Below, piece by piece: positions 1 to 33,204 of a DNA stretch of 64,000 nt. The number at the start of each line of letters is the position of its first letter. The first letter of the stretch is position 1. Source of the stretch: Haliclystus octoradiatus (taxonomy: Eukaryota; Cnidaria; Staurozoa; Stauromedusae; Haliclystidae); contig OU744448.1 of assembly GCA_916610825.1 (NCBI GenBank), forward strand, positions 9,162,650 to 9,226,649, read 5' to 3'. The notes under the pieces were generated by a model. It was given only the letters and a program-made list of their open reading frames with translations. It had not been told where the DNA came from and ran no database searches. The translations under genes and the position numbers were made by a program.

Positions 1-585
1 GTTTTTTGACTGGCCGGGTTTCCAGTCTGTTTATCTTGAGAATGATTATTTTTCCTTTCTACCTGTAAAAAGTGGTCCCCGCAGGGTTCACTACTCGGAT
101 CACTACTTTTTCTAATTACATAAATGATATCACTGATGCTATCGAAGGTCTTACATTATCACCCTCGAAATTCTGATCTCATTACTGACTTTGTTAACAG
201 CCTCGAAAACATTTTTCGATAGGCTGATTGCTGGTTTTTGACTGTTGCTTATCATAACTGCTGCGTTGTTTCGTTTGGCACAAACTATTAAAAATAATTG
301 TTCCTACCAAATTGGAGATGATATTTTATCAATTCAACACAAGACCAAGTATCTAGGTGTTATTCTTACCTCTAACCTAAAGCCTAGCGGACACTGCTCT
401 TATATAGCTTCCCAAACATGTCGACGTTCATTTTTACTATTCGAAAGTAGTTATTCCTTCAACCCAGATATAATAGCTATGTGGCTTATACGACGAACGT
501 TCGACATCTACTAGAAAATTGCTCACTAGTCTCGAATCTGTGTCATGTTAAGTACATTCAAGTACTGGAACGTGCAATCTTTCAT
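1..585 (+). mobile_element. Decayed CR1/jockey-like LINE, reverse transcriptase C-terminal part (first piece)
   Basis: Broken reading frames carry LINE reverse transcriptase motifs. Around 61-75 is FLPVKSG, the segment before the 'VPQGS' block. Around 345-375 is KTKYLGVILTSNL. Around 480-570 is the thumb-like segment VRHLLENCS...HVKYIQVLER. Several frameshifts and stops separate these pieces, so it is inactive. It ends at a (CAT)n run where a second LINE begins. The matching 3' end (a YRRLRF motif and a LNPWNS motif) reappears at 2635-2890, so this looks like one element split by a later insertion. The clade is inferred from motif style only. Confidence 0.6.
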
Positions 586-589
586 CATC

Positions 590-2632
590 ATCATCTTCGT
601 CTTTAAAACTTTTGAAAACTCGAAAATCTCCAGGAACTGACGGTGTCCTATCAGAGATGATTCATTGTACGATTGATAAATTCCTACAAATATACAAAAA
701 ACTTTCAATTACATTTTACAATGCGGTATTTTCCCTCTTGCTTGGAAAGAATCTATGATCCTACCAATTCCCAAATCTGCCGACTTGCTCCACCCTTCTA
801 ATTATAGAGGAATAAGCTTAACAAGCATCCTCGGCAAACTTTTCTGTATCGTTCATACCGAAAGACTAAACCATTTTTTTTGAAACAAACAAATTAATTC
901 ACACAACACAAGGCGGTTTCCAAGAAAATCGCCGAACAACCGACCATTTATTCTACTTAAAAACAATCATTGCAAAATATACAAAAAACCACCAAAAGCT
1001 ATATGCCTGCTTCATTGACTTGAAAAAGCGTTTGATTCTGTTTGCCAAAAGAGGCTCCTAGAAAAACTAGAGCAACTCAATATCAATGGCAAGTTTTATG
1101 ACACGATCAAAAGTTTGTACTCTGACAATTCTGCATTCATTATCCATAACAAAAAGCTAACCAAAGCAATCACAGCAAACATTGGGTTAAGGCAAGGCTG
1201 CATGCTTCGCCCAAATTTCTTTAATATCTATGTAAATGACCTTTCCAGAACCATCACATGTAATTTTCTCTGATCCTATTATCTTGCTAGATCAACCTTT
1301 AAACTGTCTGATGTTTGCAGACGACATTGTTCTTTTTTCTTCCACCCCACAAGGGCTTCAAAACTGTATTGATATAACTTCCCAATATTGTTCCAAATGG
1401 AAACTAAATGTCAACCACGACAAGTCAAAATGTATCGTGGTTTCCAAATTACAACCATCGGGACCTTCACACAATTTGGTATAGACGGGAAACAACTTAC
1501 CTGCACTGATAGTTGTAAATATCTTGGATTCATATTCCATAGATCATGAAACAGATTTTTGATATAAAAGAGCTATGTAAAAGAGGTGAAAAGGCCTGGA
1601 ACATGAGCTGGCGCTCGTTGAAGGGATCCCCACGAACTATGTTGCTATCCATCATACGCTATATAATACCGTTGTTAAACCAATTCTGCTCTATATGCTT
1701 CCGATATTTGGGGAGACACTATTACTAGTGAAGAGAAGTAGAGAACAACATACTGGAAGCACTGCAAAGAAAAATCATGCTCCAAATGCTGAACGTAAAG
1801 GGAAATACCAAAGCCCTAGCAGTAAGGGGAGATCTAGACATTGCACCACTGCAGATAGACATTAAAGTCACTGTATTGAAGTACTTGCTACGACTGATCA
1901 ACTCCGATCGAAGCACGATTATATATAAATCTTTTTCTGAGCAAGTGCTCGATAACTCGCCAACATCTTGGCTAGGAAAAGCTAAATCCTTTTTGTCAGA
2001 GGTCAATATAGACCATTTATTAATACTATCCGAAGACACTGCTAGTAAATGGAGTAAAAAAATTAATCAATACAATTAAAGAAGAACTAATTGACAAATA
2101 CTTTGAAACATTTAAAACTTAATCACTAACAGCCTAAACAGATCCAATCAATTAAAGTTTTATGTAAATGTTTATTAACATTTTGAATTTCAAAGTTACC
2201 TACTAATACCAAATGCCTCCGCTAGGCGTGCAATAACTAAACTACGAACTAGTGCACATAAACTCGGGGTTCAGACTGGTAGATACTTTGACAATCCATA
2301 CCCAGAACAAACATGCAAATTGTGTCATGAAAACTATATTGACGATGAAGTGTACAAACTTCAGACAGATTGACACCAAAGAACAGTTAAAGGTTTTGTT
2401 TAGCAAAGCATCATCCCAAATCACAAGAAGACTTGGGATATTTATCTCGAAGTCATTAAAAAAGCGACTTTCTGAAAGTCATGTTGATGATATTATCTAG
2501 TCTGTAGTCATGTAAATAACTTAATTAAATATGTATAAATAAGACTACATCTTACAAACCTGTCACACATCCTGTATTTATTTTGGATATATTGACAATA
2601 AATGAAACTAACAAACATCATCATCATCATCA
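590..2632 (+). mobile_element. Degenerate non-LTR retrotransposon with reverse transcriptase and 3' (CAT)n tail, nested in the preceding LINE
   Basis: Fragmented frames follow the normal LINE order. KSPGTDG is near 635, QGGFQENRRTTDHLFYLK near 910-965, and FIDLKKRFDSV near 1012-1040. GLRQGCM is at 1190-1205, the catalytic LMFADDIVLFSS at 1310-1345, then KWKLNVNHDKSKC at 1395-1425. A Cys-containing C-terminal segment (EQTCKLCHENY) lies near 2305-2335. Several frameshifts and stops make it a pseudogene. The 3' end is a short (CAT)n run at about 2617-2630 and the 5' end abuts a similar run at about 578-592. This fits insertion at a CAT-rich target with the tail doubling as a target-site duplication. 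Confidence 0.75.
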
Positions 2633-2634
2633 AC

Positions 2635-2890
2635 TTTAGAGTATAGACGCCTTTGATTTATGCTTTTTCTTAAAGTTGTTTTAATTGTTACGTAGATATA
2701 GCACCTTGTACACATGATACTGGATGACACTCGAAGAGAATCAGAACACTTTCGCCAGTGAATTGCTACCACCTTAGACAATATTTCTTTACGTCTAGAA
2801 CTCTAAATCCATGGAATAGTTCACATGAATGTGTTGCTTCGTCATCTAGTTATTTGTTGTTTAAATGTAGACTATAAAGTTATTCGAATT
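2635..2890 (+). mobile_element. 3' remnant of the CR1-like LINE interrupted at about 585
   Basis: The segment starts with YRRLRF near 2643. Further on it carries RQYFFTSRTLNPWNSS near 2780-2820, ending with a Phe-Lys-Cys-Arg-Leu-stop type tail near 2876. This pattern ends many CR1/jockey-clade ORF2 proteins. It continues the domain order of the fragment at 1-585, so the element at 590-2632 most likely split one LINE in two. Confidence 0.5.
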
Positions 2891-3092
2891 GTCTCTGCAT
2901 TGTAAATGTTTTACAAATGGTATTATGTTATTCCTATTAACTGCCAAATTCATTTCCTTACTATGAATTAATTACACAAACAAATATCGAACGAGTAAGC
3001 AGACAAAAAAGTGCGGACTATAAACAAATTTTGATAAATGTTTCCCTTGCATTTGTTAGTATCTACAATACAAAAACATCATAGGAATCTAC

Positions 3093-6000
3093 CTTCTTTG
3101 ACCTCCGGGTTGTCGTAGTGCATTTCCAGAAGGTAGTACGAATTTTCATTTTCACCAATTGGAAAACCAGCAACATCTGGAAGAACGAACGGCTATAGAA
3201 AAGAACGAAAATAAATGACTTTCCTGGATTGGATCTTTTAAAATTGATTCCCGATATCAAGTAAATATAATTTTTGTATACATTGCTACATGTTTGTATT
3301 GTCCTATTGTTATGAATGATCTAGAATCCAAAGACCACTCGTTTAGGATTCTAGTATTTTATTTTCAAAATAACCTGCCAGTGGACTCGATCTAGATTTT
3401 CATTTACCTCTCCGCCTATAGCCCAAACGTAGAGGATTCCCTGAGACCGACACCTTGAAGCCATCTTCTCTGGTGGCATATTAGGTGAGCTGCATTCGAA
3501 ACTGACACCCAAATGTGTATCATTCATCATTTCTGAACCACAATCATATATAAGGAGATGATGAACAAGGCCTTCATTACCAGGTTGTACAACAGGGGCA
3601 ATCTGTGAGAGGAGAAATATATCAAAGAAGGAAATTATAAGCTACATAAAAGATATACGAAAATAAGTTATGAACGATTATATGAAATTACATGAACAAT
3701 ACACTAGCTATTGTAGCAGCAAGAATATAGCATTTTCAGAAGTAAATAAACAAATTGATGTTTAAATTGTCATAGACCTAAAGTCAATATCGGAAAACTT
3801 TTCGGGCCATGTTTTCAAGAGATCCCCTGGGGCCGAAAATTTCTTTCGTCTGTCCTGTAAAATACCTAAAGTTGAAGTTATCTCTTACTTCTACTCTTAG
3901 AACTTAGCGAACATCACATTATTATATACCTCTTTTGCCGACTGGAGACATCATCAAGTAGTCAGAGATGATGTCACGCCCCCAACCCAATACCCCCATA
4001 CTAGGGACGGCCCTGCTTCTACTTTGAAATGAAGATCAACCGTTTTCCTGTGACGTCACGATAGCGTTTGAGTTTTTCATTGAAGACATTTGATCCTTCT
4101 GTATAATTGGATCTCTGGTAAGCGACACGAAGTTAATCTCTTCAACGTATGAATCTACATTCTACAAACTTGATTTTAAATTCTACCTTTGTAATATGGC
4201 GTTTTCCTCCACCAACTTGATTACGTGAAATTTTTGCAGTAGTACACCAATAAACTGTATGTTTCTTTGGAACTTTAACATTATTCATTTTTAGATCAAT
4301 ATACTTTCCAGTGGTAAGCGTAGGTGTATGTTTAGCATAATTTAATAAATTGACACTTCTTGAACCTCTGCGATTTGAATGATATGCAATTGATGTGTCA
4401 TCATTTGGGTTAGGATCAACAAGACCATATGCAAAGATTAATTTTGTTGTTCCACCCTATACGATAAATAGTACATTAGCATTAGAAGGCTTAGCATATT
4501 TTACGTTTCTGTCCTTTGTTGAAATGCTTCTGCAGATTCGGCTTATATTTAACAACAGAACCCGTTTTATACTCAGCAGGAAAACCAGAACTTTATCCTC
4601 GGCCGTAAATCATGTGTGTGAGGGGGGAATGGTTACCCCCGATAAACCCAATATTACTCCCCGATTTTGACTCACATTTGTCACAGAATAATATAGTTAC
4701 GGCCGTGACAATACATCCCAATGGCGCAAATATTGAAACACTGGCAATAAAATGCGATATGAACACTTCTATATATATATATGTTCTAGCTAGCACGACG
4801 TAGCCTGCGTGCAGAGTAACACCTATCTTGGCGAAAGTGTAAACACGGTGTTCACACTTTCGCAAAGATAGGTTTGTCTCACACAGGCTAGCACGCCACT
4901 GTAATTGAAAATTGAACGAGAGTTATTATATTCCATTTGAGCGTGAATTAATTGTGATTGAGCGCCACATGATAGACAGGTGGGGTGGTCAAAATCCTAT
5001 GGATGTGTTACTACTATGGTTCCTATGATACAAGCTTATGGTACAACGTTTTACATTTTCTTAGTATTGTCCCAGTCTACTACACTCTATTTTTATCACA
5101 GAGGGCATCACTATATAGTATAAACTGTACCTGAATGCTGTTATCATTTTCGTCGCAAGCTTCGATTGATCGATTAAACTTCAAAATGGTTTGGCCATTT
5201 ATTTCGTGATGACCTAACAGGAGGTAATCTTGTTTCTGGTCCCTTCTCGGTAATGTATTACCAGTGGCGTGCCGATCCTTTAACAAAAATAAAAAAATAG
5301 CTTCGCTACACTCGGACTCATGGCGAATGATAATAATCAAAAGAGATCGAATGAAATCAAATTCAATAGAAAATCAAATCAAATCAAACGAAATCAAATC
5401 ATCAAAGAAAAATCAGATCAAATCAAATTCAATAAAGTAAAATCAATCCAATCGAATGATGTAAAACTACAGATAAAACAAACAAAAATTCAATTCAATA
5501 AAATAGTATAAAATCAAACAATCAAATAAATTAAAACAAAACAAATCAAAGCAAAAGAAAATTAATCAAACCAATATAACCGACTTTTAATCGACTAGAA
5601 TAAAAAAATGTGAGATAGATATTAAGAATAGAACAATAAAACAAGAGTTGAAAATAAGTAAAAAGAAAGTATAGTAAAACAATCAGAAAAAATATATAGA
5701 CTCAAGCGGACTCAAGGATACTTCGTAACCATGAGTCAAAAATTATTAAAGCTAATAATCCTCTCAAACCATGAAGTAAAACTTAATTATTTATAAGGAG
5801 GTTATGCATAACTTTTACTTACGACAAGCTGCCCTGTTCCATCAGGTAATACGTAACCAATAGCAATATCTGATCCAGCCATTTTACCCGATAATCCTTT
5901 AGCAATACCAAAACCAACCCATCCTGTTGTATTAACAACAGTAGCAAATGATACTACCCCTTTATCATGATCAACTGACCATAATAACTGATACTTTTCA

Positions 6001-6128
6001 CTCTCATCTAAATACATTACGTGATCATATTCAACACGAAGATTTGAATATGAAGCAGCCAGAGACAAGCATGCTACATAGCTAATTAAAAATAAGGGTA
6101 AGGAATACATTGTCATATTCAATACCAT
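3093..6128 (-). CDS. DBH-like monooxygenase (MOXD1-type), copy 1, five 5' exons
   Basis: Copper type II ascorbate-dependent monooxygenase of the DBH/MOXD1/PHM family. Exons (minus strand): 6128-5823, 5277-5131, 4456-4187, 3602-3408, 3192-3093, all with AG/GT borders and matching phase. Exon 1 has a hydrophobic leader (start at 6128, or 6116/6110) followed by the DOMON domain (YSNLRVEYDHVMYLDESEKY...NTTGWVGFGIAKG). Exon 4 carries the CuH-site His pair (GLVHHLLIYDC) and exon 5 the third His (LEMHYDNP). The exons for the CuM site (HxH, Met) are not found: downstream sequence to the window edge is LINE-derived, so the gene either continues beyond the window or is truncated. Unlike copy 2, exon 3 is not split by an intron. 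Substrate is unknown; the leader predicts the secretory pathway. Confidence 0.85.
4801..4890. mobile_element. 90-bp hairpin MITE, TAGCCTG...CAGGCTA family
   Basis: Near-perfect palindrome inside intron 2 of monooxygenase copy 1. Ends are TAGCCTG and CAGGCTA, and the inner arms CACCTATCTT / AAGATAGGT and GCGAAAGTGT / ACACTTTCGC pair around a short loop. The flanks (GCACGACG / GCACGCCA) look like an imperfect 8-bp target duplication. The termini match elements at 28711, 31732 and 57289. Confidence 0.65.
5318..5590. repeat. AAATC/AAAC-rich low-complexity tract
   Basis: Degenerate short repeats such as AAATCAAATCAAATCAAA and AACAAATCAAAGC run for about 270 bp in the intergenic/intronic space between exons 1 and 2 of copy 1. 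The open frame here is an artefact of composition. Confidence 0.7.
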
Positions 6129-6636
6129 ATATACAATCAGTTCCGTGCTTGTTTTGTCGGTGTCGAGAAAAATTTAGCAAATACAGCATAAAACTGTGGT
6201 AGGTGATGTTAACCTCCAGCAGTGTGTTGTCACCTATTAAATTCCGGGGGTAACTCCTATACAAAGAAATACAGGGACCATTTCGAATTGGTATTATTCT
6301 TTGTGGGATTTTAAACAATTTTGAATATCATTTGTAAAGAAATTAATCTGAATAATCAAATGCTGATTTATGGTGTTTATGTATTTCAAATTTGTTTACA
6401 AATTTTGGGATACTTTCATCAAAATTATCAAAATTTCCAAGGCTGGTTGCATTAGTGTACGTATATGCTATATCTTGAATGCTATTGCAGCAATTATGCT
6501 CAATCGAGATAAAGCACTTTTTTGTTGAATTTTTTCATTTTTATCAGTGCATTTATAGCATAAGGTTGGTTTCTAGAACAATTACCTTTGTAAGCCGTGG
6601 GAGATTCTAGAAATCAGCAATTTAATTATTAAAGGA

Positions 6637-6800
6637 GTGTGACTGTAAAATATTCCCGGGGGTAACTTCCATTGCGCTTTGCCGGGGTTGTTCAAATGGA
6701 ATTTTGGCAGAATTTTGTGGCCCTTTAATTTTTGAACGTCCCCATATACCAAAAGTATGGAAGTTACCCCCCTGGGAAAATTATGTGACTGTATAATTTC
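6637..6800. mobile_element. Short inverted-repeat element (MITE-like)
   Basis: TTCCCGGGGGTAACTTCCAT at 6652-6671 is mirrored by ATGGAAGTTACCCCCCTGGG at 6757-6776. GTGACTGTA occurs on both outer sides (about 6638 and 6785) in the same orientation. About 160 bp, no coding potential. Confidence 0.45.
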
Positions 6801-7522
6801 CCTATTTGCCTGAAAAATATCTTCAATAGATTTTTACAAATAAATCCAAGGTATTGGATAGCTCGTAATCCAAGTTAATTTTAGTTTCTCGCCTATCTCT
6901 TGGGGGGTGGGGGGTATATTTGGTGATAATCTTTTGACGGTGGTGTGCCATTTTCAAGAATAGAGGAAAACCGTAAAATTTCACAACAAATGAGAATGAA
7001 GACCCTAAAATTTCATGTTTTCACGAGCAAAACAAAGATCGACAATGTTACTGTAGTAAATATAGAGCATATATCGTCTCATGAGAATTCTATCATATAG
7101 CATGGGAAACAACATGTACTGCCCCACTTACAAAACTGCATATAATCTTACTTCTTACAATAGACCTGTGCCACATGCTCCTGTACTTCACTCTACCTGT
7201 GGCCGCTTCGTATAGGATTAGATCTTTCAATATCATTTCAAAGTTACTATAACTTATTCATGCTTACCTCCAATCTATTATACTAGTGATAAGTGTTGTT
7301 TCTCTAAATTCAACTTGTTAAAGAATTTGAAAAAGATTTGAGTGTTCCTCTATTCACAAATCATTTGATTTATCTTGATCCTGAAATTCTGCTTATCCTG
7401 TATCGCAGTTAAAGTATAACTTTTCTTGCATGCAATTATCTCTCATCAAATTAATGTCAAGAATTACGTAAAGTTGGTTTTCCGCTTCATGCATCAACTA
7501 TACCCTTAAATTAATCCTGCAG

Positions 7523-7564
7523 TTAAGCTACAGTCTGGTAAGGCATAAAATTGACCATCGGACC
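7523..7564 (-). CDS. Possible terminal coding exon of monooxygenase copy 2
   Basis: After exon 12 of copy 2 (ends at 9934, phase 0, ...NGTF) a terminal exon is needed. Here an acceptor (CCGCAG) at 7565-7570 is followed in the required phase by a short open stretch, GPMVNFMPYQTVA, then a stop. Related proteins often have a Gly/Pro-rich tail at this point, but the match is short and the polypyrimidine tract is poor. Treat as a candidate only; it may also belong to no gene. Confidence 0.25.
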   Translation of the reverse strand, partial: GPMVNFMPYQTVA

Positions 7565-9539
7565 CTGCGGATTCAAAGTTGAAAAGTGGATGCCATTTCT
7601 CAAGAAACAAGTAATGGTGAATCAGTGAATAATGCATCGTATTCGAAGACGAAGGGCAAAGACCGCTGATCAATTTTATGCATTTAATTGCAGCTATATT
7701 TAAATGATTCAAAATATCGACTTCAGCTATTCTAATCACTGATACGGTAAAAACTGTACATAAAACAGCCAGCTATGATAGATAGATAAATTGACCACTA
7801 TACGCAGGTGGCCGTTATACACATGGTTGAATCAACAGAAAATACAAATTTAGACAGGCATTGCAAGGCCGACTACTACTGTGTAGAAGTGACCGTTATA
7901 GCAGGTTTGGCAGTGTAAGTAGAAACTTTCAAATTTTTCAAGGCTCAATCGACAAGGTTGAAAGTTGAAGTAAAAAAACGCACGTATAGTCATTAGGCGA
8001 ATATTAGACAAAAGTAATTAACACATGTTGTAAAGATGCTCGCTGATTGAGCATGGAATGTTTTTACACATGCTGTACATTGACTGTTTCTATTACTACT
8101 GTGGCATAAATAAAAATAGAATAATATGGCATCAAAATGTCCATAATCATTGATCAATCATACAATGATTAACAACCTTGAATAGCTTAGCAACGAAATA
8201 ATGAGTCAGTTTGACTAACAATAATATGCAGTTAATGTTACAAAAATATTAACTAATAAAGTAACTTTCGAGTAATACGACGTTGAAACGTAACTGATAG
8301 AGTAACTTGATTGCTGACATCTTGACATTGGGCGTTGTAGTGGAGAACTGATCATTGGTTTGGTGATTGTATCCTTCAGATAAGACTGAAAAATAATCAG
8401 ATGATCCGATTAAGAAATCTAATAGATGGATTGACCTTTATATGATCCAAATCAAAATAATTTCAACTCAATTTCATGTTTATATATATAAGATATAAAT
8501 CTATAGAATGAGAGTCAAAACTGAAACATGCTGCAATTATGCTACTTTAAGTTTCACACCAGAAGGTGCAGATCATCAGGCGATTTATTTCAACTAGACT
8601 ACAAAAATTAATCTACTGATATACATCCATAATCTATATTCAAATAATAAAGTATATCTCCTTGTGCTTTCTTCTTGAACCTGAGATTCTTAAGCCTATA
8701 GCGTATTTGTTTAATTTTGGTAAAGAGGCTATATTTTAACGACGGCTTTAACAATAAACTCGATAAGATTCAAAAATGTAAATTTCCTCAGCTTAGCTTT
8801 AATTCCAAACATCAATGACAACGCGGAGAAGGAAACACGGCCTGAGAAGGAGAGTTTCTTAAGGGCTTTAATTTTCAGATCACGGAGAAAAAATCCGGTT
8901 ATTTTTTGACCTAACCTATGGCAAAAGTATTATTTTGGTCGTATTTTTACCAATTTCGCAAGGAGAATTGATTTCCTCTATCCTTTTAAACAAAATATAG
9001 GTGAAAAACATGACAAATTTCCGTTTCACGCTATATTGATTCTCGATTCCTGTTTTATAGGATGCCTGAGACCTCACGCCATTAATAAATTCGATATAAG
9101 GAATGTGATCAGTGCTGAATATGTTAACCTGAAAGAAATTGTGACGGACAAAAACCAACATTTTCAAATTTTAATTGTTGTGAATTTGTGATACTCTACA
9201 ATCAACTAATTTTCTATTCCATTTTGTCCATTATTGAAGAGATGGATACAATAAGAATGACCCATATTTTCTCGGATTTTAATACTCATGCTGTATTTGG
9301 AATGTTCGGCTCTGTTAATAAGTTATAATAGTTAATAATAATAATTGTTGTAGCTAGGTGAGAAGAAGTACACGCCCTGGTGAGCCCTTTTCTCATTTAG
9401 TAATCATGTTTTTGAATGTAAAATACATTGATTTATAATGATTTAATTAATGACTTTATTGATGGCAAAACATCAATAGAGTTTTCGATGCGGATATGCA
9501 GAGTAGTAAAGAAGTAAAGTCAAAGACTAGACGTTGTCT

Positions 9540-9579
9540 CCGTTACTCAGAGTTTCGCGCGATAGCGCTCATCGGATGG
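9540..9579 (-). ncRNA. Degenerate hammerhead ribozyme
   Basis: Minus strand: the core reads CCGATGA instead of CTGATGA, followed by stem II GCGC/GCGC with a TATC loop, GAAA, stem III ACT-CTG-AGT and a decayed stem I (CCAT/ACGG). The U4-to-C change should abolish cleavage. It is a mutated sister of the motif at 9756-9795. Confidence 0.55.
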
Positions 9580-9755
9580 TTTTATCTAATAGTCTTTGAA
9601 TTTATTTCTATACTGCTCTGCATATCCGCATCGAGCACTCTATTGATGACACTGATGTGTTATTAATAACTTTATTGGTGGCAAAGCATCAATAGAGTAC
9701 TCGATGTGGATATGCAGAGTAGTAAAGAAGTAAAGTCAAAGACTAGACGTTGTCT

Positions 9756-9795
9756 CCGTTACTCAGAGTTTCGCGCGATAGCTCTCATCAGACGG
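9756..9795 (-). ncRNA. Type-I hammerhead ribozyme in a Penelope remnant
   Basis: Minus strand order: stem I CCGT, core CTGATGA, stem II GAGC/GCGC (one A-G mismatch) with loop TATC, GAAA, stem III ACT-loop CTG-AGT, cleavage nucleotide A (at 9760), stem I partner ACGG. All core nucleotides are present. The stem II mismatch may weaken it. Type-I hammerheads with very short stem III are known from Penelope-like elements. Confidence 0.75.
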
Positions 9796-9933
9796 CTATC
9801 GCACGAAACTCTGAGTAACTGAGACAACGTCTAGTCTTGGCTTTATTTCTATTGATTTGATTATATACTTGATTACTTCAAATAATATAACCGTACTGCT
9901 AGACCCAGTTTGATAGTAATATAGTATACTTAC

Positions 9934-32735
<22,802 letters not shown>

Positions 32736-33204
32736 GAATTCAGATATGTTTTCCAGTCCTTCCTTCTTGTAGGTATTGAGTATGATCTATTGTAGACCAA
32801 CAACAGCCAAAGCATCAGACTATCAGTCTATCACAGTATTTCAGTCTTCAGTATTCTTTGAAGTGTGACAAATCTCATCTATATGCAAATATGCTTACGT
32901 ACAAGAATCTATCGAAACAATGCAACTTCTATTGTAAAGGCCGCTAGTCACTTCGGTATCGCTGTGTCACTGTTTCACAAATGATCCAGGCCTACCCCGG
33001 CTAATCGACAGCGGCGAAAATCCAAACATTTGTGGTGGTTGGGACGAAAATGGACTGAGTTTTTGCAATTTACTCTGGAGTTTAGTAATATTTTCTGTGA
33101 AGAAAGGAAAAATTCCGTTGAAATTCTTCTGGACTTTGATGGAAGTCTACAGTAAATCATGAGTAAATGCTGGCGAACGTAGCGAGCAAAAGATATTGAC
33201 TTGC

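Larger units (their letters stand above)
6129..9460. other. Intergenic DNA between the two monooxygenase copies
   Basis: I see no convincing gene apart from a possible terminal exon near 7523-7564 and an inverted-repeat element at 6637-6800. A further CCGGGGGTAACT-type copy of that repeat lies near 6245. The remainder is AT-rich unique-looking sequence. This span should hold the 3' end of copy 2 and the promoter of copy 1. Confidence 0.5.
9461..9840 (-). mobile_element. Penelope-type terminal fragments with hammerhead motifs, partly inverted
   Basis: Two direct copies share TCGATG(C/T)GGATATGCAGAGTAG and GTCAAAGACTAGACG, at about 9462-9580 and 9681-9795. Inverted partial copies sit at about 9590-9650 and 9795-9840. 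Each direct copy contains a minus-strand hammerhead core beside a GCTC/GAGC hairpin. This is the same arrangement as in the 3' regions of the intact Penelope-like copies at 10981-18957, with a diverged sequence. There is no ORF. It lies in monooxygenase copy 2 sequence just 3' of exon 12. Confidence 0.65.

Noticed and set aside
8916..9167. Minus-strand open frame as the terminal monooxygenase exon
   Set aside because: No similarity to the family C-terminus and no convincing acceptor in the needed phase.
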